DNA of 45,948 nucleotides from Nitrosotalea sp. GTDB taxonomy: Archaea > Thermoproteota > Nitrososphaeria > Nitrososphaerales > Nitrosopumilaceae. Made by a program: the position numbers and the translations under genes. The notes below the pieces were generated by a model. The model saw nothing but the letters and a program-made list of their open reading frames with translations, searched no databases and was not told the DNA's origin. Below are positions 8,246 to 16,996 of the stretch, piece by piece. Positions within the stretch are counted from its first letter, which is position 1. Each line of letters starts with the position of its first letter. The stretch is from positions 1 through 45,948 of the forward strand of contig JAJSDS010000002.1 of NCBI GenBank assembly GCA_028580875.1, given 5' to 3'.

Positions 8246-10053
8246 CTAATGTGGACAGATGATTCCTTCACATCCTCCTCCAAACTCTGAATCTGCCACT
8301 ATCTGTTCGTTGAATTCTTTATCGCTTGGCTCTACAGTTAGTACTTGATTTGGCTTACTGCCGTATCTGTAAACTATGATGCCTTTTGATTTTAACCTGT
8401 GTGCAAGCAAGTATGCTTTTCTGACCTCATCGGGCCCAGCACTTTGAGAAAGATTTACTGTCTTACTAACTGCATTGTCGGTATATTTCTGAAATGCTGA
8501 TTGCATCTTGATGTGAACTTCTGGAGGTATGTCAAGAGCTGTAACAAATAAACTCTTGAGATTTTTTGGTATGTAAGAAATGTTTTGGATAGAACCATTT
8601 TTTGCAATTTCATGTATGATTCTCTGGGAAAAAATTTTACCCCTTCTTGCCATTTTTTCAAAATCGTGATTAGTTTCAAATAATCGAGTCCCCTCCATCA
8701 CATTTCTCACATATGATACCGCAAATAGCGGTTCTATTCCAGATGAACAGCCTGCAATGATTGAAATCGTTCCAGTGGGAGCAATGGTTGTTACAGTCGC
8801 ATTACGCATGTTATCATACTTGTTTCTCCATATGCTTTTTTCAAAATTAGGAAAATTCCCTCTTTCTTTTCCAAGTTTCTGTGAGGTTTGTGACCCTCAA
8901 CTTTAATAAATTTCATTATCTTCTCACCAATTTTAAACGCTTTTTCTGAATCATATGTAATATTCATTTTGATGAGGGCATCTGCAAATCCCATGATCCC
9001 AATTCCTATCTTTCTATTTGATTGTGTGACAAGTCTTATCTGGTCTGAGGGATACTTGTTTATATCAATCACATTGTCTAAAAATCGTACCCCCCACTGA
9101 ATCAATTTGGCCAATTTCTTCCAATTCAATCGGCAATCTACTACTACTTTTGCTAAGTTGATTGAACCTAAATTGCAAGATTCCCAATCAAGAAGTGGTT
9201 GCTCACCACACGGATTTGTTGCCTCTATGTTTCCTTGTGCCGGTGTAGGATTGTGTCGGTTTATTTCATCAATGAATATAATTCCAGGATCTCCTGTCTT
9301 CCAAGAACTTGTGACTAGGAGTTCAAACACATTTCTTGCATTTAATTTTCCAACAATCTGCCTAGTTCTGGGATTGACAAGCGAATAGTTTTGATTGTTT
9401 TTTACTGCCTTCATAAATCCGTCAGTGACTGCAACGGAGATGTTAAAATTGTTGAGAAATCCTTCTTTTGATTTGCATGCAATAAATTCCAGTATGTCTG
9501 GATGATCAACCCGAAGAATTCCCATGTTTGCACCACGTCTTTTTCCACCCTGTTTTATCACTTCAGTGGTCTTGTCAAAGATAGTCATGAATTTTACAGG
9601 ACCTGATGCAATTCCTCCTGTTGATTTTACTAGATCTCCCTGAGGACGCAATTTACTAAAATCAAAACCAGTTCCTCCGCCACTTTGATGTATGATTGCA
9701 GTCCATTTCACTGCTTCAAAAATTTCTTGTAGTGAATCTCCTACTGGTATAACAAAGCAAGCAGATAACTGCCCAACCTCAGTACCTGCATTCATTAGAG
9801 TGGGTGTGTTTGGTAGAAATTCAAGATTTAACATCATTTTGTAAAATTGGTTACTGATCTTTTTTACATCAGCATTTTGATTGTATTTTGTCTCTACGGA
9901 TGCAACTGCATTAGCAACTCTTCTGAATAATTGTGATGGTGTCTCTGTGATACGACCTTTTTTATCCTGTAGGAGATATCTCCTATGCAATATCTTGATT
10001 GCGTTAATTCCTAATCTGAGATCGTCTTTTACTCTAAAAAATTCTTGAGACAT
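8246..10053 (-). pseudogene. nrdJ: Class II (B12-dependent) ribonucleotide reductase, split by one frameshift
   Basis: Reduces ribonucleotides to deoxyribonucleotides using an adenosylcobalamin radical. The first part (8887-10053) has 'SACFVIPVGDSL' (first redox Cys), 'SGGGTGFDFSKLRP', the NxCxE radical motif 'NPCGEQPLL' and 'ESCNLGSINLAK'. The second part (8246 to about 8889) has 'MRNATVTTIAPTGTISIIAG', 'FQKYTDNAVSKTVNL' and a C-terminal Cys pair 'CEGIICPH'. After 'VEGHK' the frame is lost; shifting by one base gives 'TSQKLGKERGNFPNFEKSIW', the expected continuation, so one A is missing from an A-run (T-run 8887-8889 on the plus strand). Joined length is about 602 residues. It may be a sequencing error, because the enzyme should be essential unless another copy exists. 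The cobalamin adenosyltransferase at 22.6 kb fits the cofactor need. Confidence 0.88.
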
Positions 10054-10066
10054 GTGGTGAGCCTAT

Positions 10067-10291
10067 CTAGTAACCAAGATAAGTATCTGGAAGGCCTTGT
10101 TCGTCAACCCATCTATGTTTATCATTACAATTTTTACAAATCAAAACAACTCGCCAATTTTGCACAGTATCTTCACTTGTAGATGAAAGATCTGACCACA
10201 TGGAAACCTTGATTGTTGCAGGTTTTCCACAATAATAGCAAGCACCTCTATCTGATTCGTCTGTGTGAATAATGTTGTGTTTTTTATCCAT
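10067..10291 (-). CDS. Small zinc-ribbon hypothetical protein
   Basis: 74 residues with two CxxC knuckles ('CYYCGKPATIKVSMW' and 'VVLICKNCNDKHRWVDE') forming one probable zinc ribbon. No named family recognised. It ends 13 bp before the ribonucleotide reductase start on the same strand, so the two may be co-transcribed. A role with the reductase is only suggested by position. Confidence 0.75.
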   Translation of the reverse strand: MDKKHNIIHTDESDRGACYYCGKPATIKVSMWSDLSSTSEDTVQNWRVVLICKNCNDKHRWVDEQGLPDTYLGY

Positions 10292-10452
10292 ATGTCGTCA
10301 TCCTTCTTACAACTTTGCACCTAATAAATCCGCAAAAAGATTTTCACAAGTGATAACTGCTATCCCCCGAGGTGAGCTCAAGCATATTTTATCAGTGTTA
10401 TGCCAAGATACTATCGTCTAAGGCATTGTCAAATGGCATTATCCAGGATTTT

Positions 10453-11313
10453 CTAATCTTCTGATATTGCGTTTACAATATCTGATTTTGTAATAATTCC
10501 TGTCAATAGTTTGTTATGGATAACAGGTAATCCGCTTATTTGATGACGAATCATTAGTAATGCTGCTTTGAAGATGTATTCATTTTTGTTTATTGTAACA
10601 GGATTTGGAGTCATGATATCTTCTGCTCTGAATGTAATGGCATGATCAAGACTGTTTGCATTAAACTCATTTGGCCTAGGATGGTTTTTCAACTCTTCTA
10701 GATCGTCTATCTCAGCATACTCTTGTATCCAATTAGCTGTTTTAGCAGGAAGAAAATCTCGATATGTGATAATCCCAACTGGCATTTTATTTTTCTCTAC
10801 TATAACTCTCGAAATTTTGTTATTAACAAGTACGCTCTGAACTACAAAAAGTGATTCTTTAGGACCTACTGTAATTATTTTGTGGTTCATGTATTTGGAT
10901 ACTTTCTTGTCTGTTGCACCATTGATCAAAAATGCTCCAACAAGGTCAGTTTTAGTGATAATTCCAGTAAGTGAACCATCTTCATTTATCACTATGACTG
11001 AGCTGATGCTGTTCTTTTTCATTAATTTGGCACAATCGTAAATAGAATTATTTTTCTTTACTGTTATTAGATTCTCTGACATAAAGTCTCCTACTACCAT
11101 GTCTCCTATGTCTCGTCCACTAAATGCAGATGTGGATCTTGTGAGATCTTTTTCTGTTATGATGCCTGCAGGTTTGTTGTTTTTCACTACTATTAGACGC
11201 TTTATTCTATATCGTAGTAAAAGGTCTAGTGCGGCAATCACACTTGTATTTGGGGTTACTGTGATTGCTTTTTTTAGAATAGATGTTAGTAGAATGGGGT
11301 GTTCAAACAGCAT
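10453..11313 (-). CDS. CBS-domain protein with four CBS motifs
   Basis: 286 residues consisting of two Bateman modules. Each repeat has the strand 'AGIITEKDLTRS', 'TGIITKTDLVGA', 'VGIITYRDFLPA' or 'TGIITKSDIVNA'. CBS pairs bind adenine nucleotides or S-adenosylmethionine and regulate partner domains; no enzymatic or transport domain is fused here, so it is a stand-alone sensor. A linker rich in charged residues (about 195-225) separates the modules. It is divergent from a USP gene (11474) with about 160 bp between, suggesting shared control of stress-signalling genes. Confidence 0.9.
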   Translation of the reverse strand: MLFEHPILLTSILKKAITVTPNTSVIAALDLLLRYRIKRLIVVKNNKPAGIITEKDLTRSTSAFSGRDIGDMVVGDFMSENLITVKKNNSIYDCAKLMKKNSISSVIVINEDGSLTGIITKTDLVGAFLINGATDKKVSKYMNHKIITVGPKESLFVVQSVLVNNKISRVIVEKNKMPVGIITYRDFLPAKTANWIQEYAEIDDLEELKNHPRPNEFNANSLDHAITFRAEDIMTPNPVTINKNEYIFKAALLMIRHQISGLPVIHNKLLTGIITKSDIVNAISED

Positions 11314-11473
11314 TACCCAGTTTTTGATCTTTTCATGATAAATATATTGATGAAGAATATCATTTTTGATAATCTACACTTTAGTGTGTTAAAATAGATC
11401 TTTTTTGATGTTGATTATCAAGATTAGAAATTATACTTTGAGTTTAAATCAATTGGAATCCAAATAATATCAC

Positions 11474-11905
11474 ATGTTACAAAATAGGTTCCAGAGAATT
11501 CTTGTACCGCTTGATGGATCACTAAATTCCATTAGAGGATTAAATGAAGCAATCTCACTGGCAAGACAGAGTAATGCTGCTATAACTGGCATCTATGTCA
11601 TACCCAACTTCTCACCAAAAGTAGCTCAGATATTGAAATCATACAGGATTGTGTTGATGAAGAACGCTAAAAAGATAATGTCTCATGCAAAAACAAGTAC
11701 GGCAAGACATGGAATTGCATTCAACGAAAAAGTTGTAGTATCAGGTGATCTAGTTAAAACGATAGCCGGTTATGCAAAATCAAGTAAGTCTGATATCATA
11801 GTAATGGGCTCGCGAGGTGAGGGAAATCCACGTAAAGAATATCTTGGCAGTGTGGCTAATGGTGTACTTCATGACTCCAAGATTCCTGTACTTATAGTAA
11901 AATAA
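11474..11905 (+). CDS. Universal stress protein (UspA family)
   Basis: 143 residues with a complete ATP-type motif: 'RILVPLDGSLNSIRGLNEA' at the N-terminus and 'IIVMGSRGEGNPRKEYLGSVANGV' near the end (G-x2-G-x9-GS), then 'IPVLIVK'. This spacing is that of nucleotide-binding USPs such as MJ0577. It starts at ATG 11474. Unlike the 12722 protein, its 'NSIRGLNEAISLA' start resembles the USP at 39209 ('NSIRGLKTGIHLA'), so these two form one subgroup. Confidence 0.91.
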   Translation: MLQNRFQRILVPLDGSLNSIRGLNEAISLARQSNAAITGIYVIPNFSPKVAQILKSYRIVLMKNAKKIMSHAKTSTARHGIAFNEKVVVSGDLVKTIAGYAKSSKSDIIVMGSRGEGNPRKEYLGSVANGVLHDSKIPVLIVK

Positions 11906-12126
11906 GACAGGCAAATTTGACATCAAGGCAGATATGGAATTGGTACAGATGTATGAAATGAAAAAATTCTAAAAATGGTGTCCCATTCAAAAATATCTAA
12001 AAGACATTTGCTATACAAAAATCTTGTAGTAAATATCACTAAAATCTCTGATGACGTAAACCGATTATGTGCATTCATAAAATGACTATTAGCATCTTGA
12101 TATTTTTATAATTATGTAAAAAAAAA

Positions 12127-12615
12127 TTATTGAATGGGGATATCTCTGCTTTTAGGCTTTGGTGTTGCAGTTATTTTTGGAATTTCTACTGATAAAATTC
12201 CATTGTCTAGTTTTGCCTTGGCTTTCACAGAATCCACTTTTTCAGGCAGTGGTAAACTTCTGTGATAAGAAAATGCTTTTCTCTCTTTTCTGACGTAATT
12301 CTTGCTCTTTTCTTCCTTTTCTTCTTTATGTTCTGCAGATATTTCCACATTGTTGTCTGAGACATTGAGTTTGACTTCTTCTTTAGTAACTCCTGGCAAT
12401 TCCGCTTTTATGACATAGCGATCTCCTTCATCTAATATGTCACATGATATTGACGAAATTGACATTGGCGGAATATTCATGGCCGGAAATGACGCCATGG
12501 TTCTTTCAAAGTCTCTTCGAAAGTTATCAAACACCCTATCCAAGTCTACCCAACTTTGTCTCCAAAAGGGTACGACTGATTGACTAGAAGCCTCTGGCTT
12601 CTTGGATTTATCCAT
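12127..12615 (-). CDS. hsp20: Small heat-shock protein Hsp20
   Basis: 162 residues: an N-terminal arm with 'WVDLDRVFDNFRRDFERTM', an alpha-crystallin domain ('DEGDRYVIKAELPGVTKEEVKLNVSDNNVEIS', 'FSYHRSLPLPEKVDSVKAKAKLDNGILSVEIPK') and the C-terminal IxI motif in 'SRDIPIQ'. This is the canonical Hsp20 of the window, against the divergent one at 5294. It is an ATP-independent holdase. Divergent from a USP gene at 12722, with about 106 bp of AT-rich DNA between them that must hold both promoters. Confidence 0.95.
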   Translation of the reverse strand: MDKSKKPEASSQSVVPFWRQSWVDLDRVFDNFRRDFERTMASFPAMNIPPMSISSISCDILDEGDRYVIKAELPGVTKEEVKLNVSDNNVEISAEHKEEKEEKSKNYVRKERKAFSYHRSLPLPEKVDSVKAKAKLDNGILSVEIPKITATPKPKSRDIPIQ

Positions 12616-12721
12616 GCCATGTGGTATACAATCTTACTTAAGATATTTTTGTAGATTATCAGATATGATATTCCATCATATTGATGTGTATCACAAATGA
12701 AATTCTGGAATTAACTTAAGT

Positions 12722-13219
12722 ATGATGTTTAATAGATATTATTTCTTGGCAGAATCAGGAATTAAAAAAATACTCGTACCGATGGATGGTTCAAAATATT
12801 CCCGAAAAGCTCTCATGCATGCCATAGGAATTGCCAAGAAATTCAAATCCAGATTGTATGTGGTCACTGTTGTGGACATATCTGATTTTCCTCCTGGTAT
12901 GTTGCTTTCTTTATTGAAAAAAGATCAGCAGTTGGAAAAATCGATTGGACAATTTGTCGTGGCTGCAAAGTCTATTGCAAGAAAAGAACTTCTTGCATAT
13001 GTGGCTGTGTGTAAATCAAAAGGTGTGTTGAATGCATACTATGATGTGGTAGCAGGGAAGCCAGTTGAATCAATTTTGAAATTTGAACGTGGTGTGCATC
13101 CTGATCTTATTGTAATAGGAAGTAAGGGATTACATGGTGTAGGTCAGTTGAAAGCACTTGGAAGCGTGAGTAGAAAAGTATCTGAACTTGCCAAATGTCC
13201 AGTCATGATTGTACATTGA
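12722..13219 (+). CDS. Universal stress protein (UspA family)
   Basis: 165 residues with an extra N-terminal stretch ('MMFNRYYFLAES') before the conserved 'KKILVPMDGSKYSRKALMHA'. The C-terminal loop is 'LIVIGSKGLHGVGQLKALGSVSRKV', ending 'CPVMIVH'. A later start at the TTG coding residue 9 is possible, because the family usually begins close to the 'ILVPMDGS' strand. Its GLxG-type loop matches the USP at 18064. It is divergent from hsp20, supporting stress-linked expression. Confidence 0.9.
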   Translation: MMFNRYYFLAESGIKKILVPMDGSKYSRKALMHAIGIAKKFKSRLYVVTVVDISDFPPGMLLSLLKKDQQLEKSIGQFVVAAKSIARKELLAYVAVCKSKGVLNAYYDVVAGKPVESILKFERGVHPDLIVIGSKGLHGVGQLKALGSVSRKVSELAKCPVMIVH

Positions 13220-13245
13220 TGCCTTGTTGAAAAATCAGTCGACGT

Positions 13246-13764
13246 TTAGATTTTGAAGAATGGAGTCACTCTTGCATATAAAATTACTACTGCTAGTACA
13301 GATGCAGCAAATATTGAAATCGATAATGAACCAAACTCTGGGATTGCCAGAGTTGCATTGGTTTGATTGCCCATGCCTGAAGCTGCGGGTTGTTCACTAG
13401 GAGTAAACTCAAATGTTGTCTTTGCAGTTTTATCCGTGCTTGCATAAGTGACATCAATCTCATATGTTCCAACTGATGTCCAAAGGTTTCCGCCTGCAAC
13501 TGCCTGGGCAGAATACGTGTTGTCCGGATTTGGATTAACTTGACTGATGAACACTATGTGCTGCAATGAATCTTTGATTACTATGGATATGGGAACATTA
13601 AGTTGCTCAGATACATTTCCTGATATCAAAATTGTATTACCGTCTGAGTAGGACGTCTTGTCAGTTGTGACAGTTATTGCACCTGAATTGGTTTGACCAA
13701 AGACTGGTGATGATGCAGTTATGCTGAATAAAATCAGTAATGTGACTAGTGATTTAATTTGCAA
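13246..13764 (-). CDS. Secreted PEFG-anchored surface protein
   Basis: 172 residues: an N-terminal signal peptide ('KSLVTLLILFSITASSPVFG'), a beta-rich extracellular part ('VTTDKTSYSDGNTILISGNV', then 'VGTYEIDVTYAS..KTAKTTFEF'), and a C-terminal 'IPEFG' followed by a hydrophobic helix and a short basic end. That tripartite tail is the thaumarchaeal PEFG-CTERM signal, processed by an archaeosortase, so the protein is expected on the outer cell surface. The start is TTG at 13764. The conserved-domain style is common in ammonia-oxidising archaea; its molecular function is unknown. Confidence 0.85.
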   Translation of the reverse strand: MQIKSLVTLLILFSITASSPVFGQTNSGAITVTTDKTSYSDGNTILISGNVSEQLNVPISIVIKDSLQHIVFISQVNPNPDNTYSAQAVAGGNLWTSVGTYEIDVTYASTDKTAKTTFEFTPSEQPAASGMGNQTNATLAIPEFGSLSISIFAASVLAVVILYARVTPFFKI

Positions 13765-13824
13765 TATCTAGAACTTGATTTATTGTTATTTAAGATTCTC
13801 GTTTGGTATGCGGACCGTAGTTAA

Positions 13825-14025
13825 TTTTCTGATTTTGGCATATACCATACAGCTACATGAACAAATGACAATAGCATTATTCACACGGTAACTGACATGA
13901 ATGGAAAGTTTGACTCAGATCTGATTCAACCTGGTACAGGTTGGAGTTACACATTTTACAACGAAGGTGAATACACATACTACTGTACCATTCCTCCATG
14001 AATGAACGGTCTCGTAATAGTGAGT
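13825..14025 (+). pseudogene. Decayed cupredoxin (small blue copper protein) remnant
   Basis: In one frame the DNA reads TNDNSIIHTVTDMNGKFD, then SDLIQPGTGWSYTF, then GEYTYYCTIPP, a stop, and MNGLVIVS. This matches the end of a plastocyanin-like domain (usual pattern HTVT ... GxFDSGxIxPG ... YxYxCxIHPWMxGxVxV). Both conserved tryptophan positions (before 'TNDNS' and in 'HPWM') are TGA stops, at 13858 and 13999, and the copper-ligand His after CTI is Pro (CCT for CAT). There is no start codon or signal peptide. The gene is dead, yet the rest of the domain is well kept, so decay is recent. Confidence 0.75.
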
Positions 14026-14111
14026 TGTTTTTCAATATATTGTAATTTTAATTTTCAAAAAATTCTGGTTACCAATGATGAGAATCTTGTTTTGATTTTA
14101 TTATATTAGAT

Positions 14112-14915
14112 GTGTCAAACTTGGTGTTGGCACTCAAAACATTGGACCTTAAAGTTGCAGACTATATGAGCCCAAAACCGCTTGTTGTAAAAGATGATTC
14201 CAGTCTGGCAGATGCAATTACAATCATGGCAGATGAACAAATAGGAAATTTAGTTGTAGAAAAACGTCATAAACCTATTGGAATTCTCACTGAAAGACAA
14301 ATTCTTGAGCATTTGTCAGAACACAAAAAAATTCTATCAATTAGACTGGATAACATCAAACTCAGTCCTTTTGATATTGTGGGTATAGATACTAGAGTTA
14401 TTGATGCTGCTCAATTGATGATAAAAAAGAAAGCCAGGTTACTAGTCTTTGATGCTAGAAAACTGGTTGGAATAATAACTGCCACTGACATGGTGAGAGC
14501 ATTCCGACGAACAGCAGTAAATCCTGATCTGACAAAAGTATTGAGTACTAGACTGTATACTGTGAATTATGATGATACAATTCTGGCAGCAACAAAATTG
14601 ATGCATCAAAAAAGAATAGGAAGCGTGATTGTTCTTAAGAATAAAAAACCATATGGAATATTTACAGAGAGGGATCTGTTGGTAAATGTATTATCAAACG
14701 ATGTCGAAACTCATAATTCTGTGGGAGGATATTGCACTGTGCCTCTTGTCACATCTGGTCTTGGAATAAAAGGTAGGGATGCATCTAAGGTAATGAGTAA
14801 AAGCAAAATAAAGCGACTGGTGTTGACCAAGACTAAGACTAAAAAAATTTGTGCTATAGTTACAGCAAGAGACATTGTAGAGGCCTTTACATTGAGTTTC
14901 CCAAGTGAGGATTAG
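14112..14915 (+). CDS. CBS-domain protein, tandem paralogue 1
   Basis: 267 residues with four CBS motifs in two Bateman pairs: 'VADYMSPKPLVVKDDSSLADA', 'PIGILTERQILEHL', 'LVGIITATDMVRAF', 'PYGIFTERDLLVNV' and 'CAIVTARDIVEAF'. It starts at GTG 14112. It is a clear paralogue of the next gene (shared 'VSTR.Y' region, 'KKRIGSV.VVKNK.P.GIFTERDLL', 'GIKG.DA...M.K.KIKRL'). Such stand-alone CBS proteins sense adenylate ligands; the partner is unknown. The two genes are separated by only 72 bp and are probably co-transcribed. Confidence 0.88.
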   Translation: MSNLVLALKTLDLKVADYMSPKPLVVKDDSSLADAITIMADEQIGNLVVEKRHKPIGILTERQILEHLSEHKKILSIRLDNIKLSPFDIVGIDTRVIDAAQLMIKKKARLLVFDARKLVGIITATDMVRAFRRTAVNPDLTKVLSTRLYTVNYDDTILAATKLMHQKRIGSVIVLKNKKPYGIFTERDLLVNVLSNDVETHNSVGGYCTVPLVTSGLGIKGRDASKVMSKSKIKRLVLTKTKTKKICAIVTARDIVEAFTLSFPSED

Positions 14916-14987
14916 GTTCTTGAATTACAATATGATTATCGACACTGGAAAATTTTTCAGACAAAAGATGGGGGATGAATAAAACAC

Positions 14988-15755
14988 ATGGTGTTTGACA
15001 AACTGGAACTAAAAGTGGAAGACTATATGACACCAAATCCGATCTCGGTCAAACCAACTCTTAAGCTAAAAGATGCTATAGATATCATGGCAAAGAAAAA
15101 GATTGGAAATATGATAGTTGATGATGAAAAAGGAAGGCCGTCTGGCATTCTGACAGAGAGAGAAATTCTGACATACCTTGTAAAAGATGGAGGGATACCT
15201 GATATTGAAATGGGAGTAGTCCAGACAAAACCATTTACCATGATATCTCCTGATGAGCTAGTACTGGATGTAGCTAATACACTCTTAGAAAAAAAGAGGA
15301 GGTTGCTTGTTTTTGATGGCAAAAAACTAGTTGGAATCATCACTGCTTCAGATATGTTAAAAGGGCTTAGAACCACTGGAGGGAATCCTGACTTGGAAAA
15401 AGTTGTTAGCACTAGAGTATACAGTTGTGACTATTTTGATTCGATATTCAGATCTATAAACCTGATGTTCAAAAAAAGAATAGGGAGCGTATTGGTGGTG
15501 AAAAATAAGATTCCTTTTGGGATCTTCACTGAAAGAGACCTTCTTGGGGTATTGACAAAGAATATTCCATTACAAGAACGATTAGAAAATTATGCTACTC
15601 ATCCTCTGATAACTGCGAAATATGGCATTAAAGGAAAAGATGCAGCAGAAATAATGAACAAGAACAAGATAAAGAGACTTGCCTTGAAGAAAAATGATGC
15701 CATAGTTGCAATGGTTACTGCACGAGATATTGTTGATGCGTTTAGGATTGTGTAA
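14988..15755 (+). CDS. CBS-domain protein, tandem paralogue 2
   Basis: 255 residues, start ATG 14988, with four CBS motifs ('VEDYMTPNPISVKPTLKLKDA', 'PSGILTEREILTYL', 'LVGIITASDMLKGL', 'PFGIFTERDLLGVL', 'AMVTARDIVDAF'). It is paralogous to the preceding gene along its length and differs mainly in surface loops, so the pair arose by tandem duplication. Different effector specificities are possible but not readable from the sequence. It is the last gene before a 323-bp gap containing a candidate structured RNA. Confidence 0.88.
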   Translation: MVFDKLELKVEDYMTPNPISVKPTLKLKDAIDIMAKKKIGNMIVDDEKGRPSGILTEREILTYLVKDGGIPDIEMGVVQTKPFTMISPDELVLDVANTLLEKKRRLLVFDGKKLVGIITASDMLKGLRTTGGNPDLEKVVSTRVYSCDYFDSIFRSINLMFKKRIGSVLVVKNKIPFGIFTERDLLGVLTKNIPLQERLENYATHPLITAKYGIKGKDAAEIMNKNKIKRLALKKNDAIVAMVTARDIVDAFRIV

Positions 15756-15941
15756 TGTTGATATCATCATGTGCATACTGTGAGTTCCATATGTCATGAC
15801 TTGTTGAATATTTGTCAATTTTATAGAATGTATTACAATACTTGTATTCGATTATGTGAAAACAAATCCGAGTAAAAATAATGTAAACACTGCATCTAGT
15901 TAAATAATTTTAAAATATGATTCTATAGTTTGTATGATGAT

Positions 15942-16011
15942 AGACGGAAACGTGTTAAACCTGTCATACCTTTGTACGTCATGTTCGGGTTATTACCCCG
16001 CGTTTCCGTCT
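15942..16011 (+). ncRNA. Candidate structured RNA with 11-bp terminal stem
   Basis: The ends AGACGGAAACG (15942-15952) and CGTTTCCGTCT (16001-16011) are perfect inverted repeats closing a 48-nt interior that contains a smaller GC hairpin (GGGT-TATT-ACCC). A TATA-like TTTAAAATA at 15909-15917 is centred about 29 nt upstream of the first stem base, the spacing for an archaeal promoter. It lies in a 323-bp gap between convergent genes, and I see no ORF or other feature in the rest of that gap. Strand is taken from the TATA position. A terminator-like or mobile-element end is an alternative. Confidence 0.45.
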
Positions 16012-16078
16012 CACTTGTTATTACGTGATCATATTATTTAAAACTGATCTCAATTACTAATTGTGATTTTAACAAACC

Positions 16079-16471
16079 TTACGCCATCTCATGTAATTTT
16101 CTAACCAGATCATTCTTGTTTGTTGCAACCATGTCTGAAAATCCAATTGGCCATGGACTGGGAACTGGTTTGCTAGAAAATAAAATAATTTTTTTCTTTG
16201 CATTTTTTGCCACAAACATCTCAATTGATGTGCCAAAACTCGGTTCAGGTAATACTACTAGTACGTCTGCTTTCTTTATGCATGCAAGATCATGCTTGAT
16301 TATGTTTTTTGCAAGTATGGTTTTTTCTCTAAAATCACGTATATTGGAATAATCTTTACCCTTGGAAAATTGTTTTATCGTTTCAAAACCCTTTTCTTCT
16401 AGGAATTTTCTCATCTTCAAAATTTTAGTTATTCCATTACCTTTCATTGAACCACAAACCATTATTTTCAT
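16079..16471 (-). CDS. Nucleoside 2-deoxyribosyltransferase-like protein
   Basis: 130 residues with a Rossmann-like start 'MKIMVCGSMKGNG', a 'DLACIKKADVLVVLPEPSFGTSIEMFVAKNAKKKIILFS' core and a short C-terminal helix. The order 'D..I..AD.LVV......GTS.E...A...K..I' is typical of the nucleoside 2-deoxyribosyltransferase/SLOG-like superfamily, where the Glu after GTS is catalytic or binds nucleotide. Enzymatic activity is not proven by this similarity; it may be a nucleotide-binding sensor. It stands alone, convergent with the CBS pair. Confidence 0.6.
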   Translation of the reverse strand: MKIMVCGSMKGNGITKILKMRKFLEEKGFETIKQFSKGKDYSNIRDFREKTILAKNIIKHDLACIKKADVLVVLPEPSFGTSIEMFVAKNAKKKIILFSSKPVPSPWPIGFSDMVATNKNDLVRKLHEMA

Positions 16472-16582
16472 AATTAGAAATTATTGTATGAAATTGTTAT
16501 AAATGATATCTGTTTCTCAAAGTTTTCTCAAATCTGGGAATGGAGAGTCATCTTAAAATAGAATATTATCTGAGGACTTACC

Positions 16583-16939
16583 ATGCAGGGGTCAAATGCG
16601 CTTGATAATTATGATGCCAAAAAAGCAGAAAAATCACTAAAAATGTTGTTTACTGACAAGAGCAACGAATTTCGAGAATTGGCACACGGTATAGGATATC
16701 CTACATCAAACAAGGACTGGGAATTGATAATTCTGAATTTCTGTCTAGATTTTAGTGATTGCTTCAAGGTCTGGTCAAGCAAAGATATTGCTGCTGATCA
16801 TATGCAGGTGCACAAGTGCAATACCATGATGAGACAGATTGGTCTTGGAAAAACCAACATGACTGAAGTCACTCATCTTGAAAATATTGCATATAGACTT
16901 GCAGAAGATTTTAAAGCAATTTACAAAAGAATCGAATAA
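16583..16939 (+). CDS. Hypothetical helical protein
   Basis: 118 residues from ATG 16583, predicted all-helical, with no signal peptide, membrane segment or metal motif ('DKSNEFRELAHGIGYPTSN', 'FCLDFSDCFKVWSSKDIAADH', 'VTHLENIAYRLAEDFKAIYKR'). No family recognised. Codon usage looks like its neighbours and there is no strong overlap with another ORF, so it is likely real. It is divergent from the deoxyribosyltransferase-like gene. Confidence 0.65.
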   Translation: MQGSNALDNYDAKKAEKSLKMLFTDKSNEFRELAHGIGYPTSNKDWELIILNFCLDFSDCFKVWSSKDIAADHMQVHKCNTMMRQIGLGKTNMTEVTHLENIAYRLAEDFKAIYKRIE

Positions 16940-16996
16940 TTCTTCATAAAAATACTCTAAAATTTATGAAATATTTTTTAAAATTTTCAACCAAAA

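Noticed and set aside
13858-14001. TGA recoded as tryptophan in the cupredoxin
   Set aside because: Trp in the intact genes of the window is TGG and TGA is used as a normal stop (for example in gatA and the hydrolase), and a copper ligand is also lost, so decay is the simpler reading.
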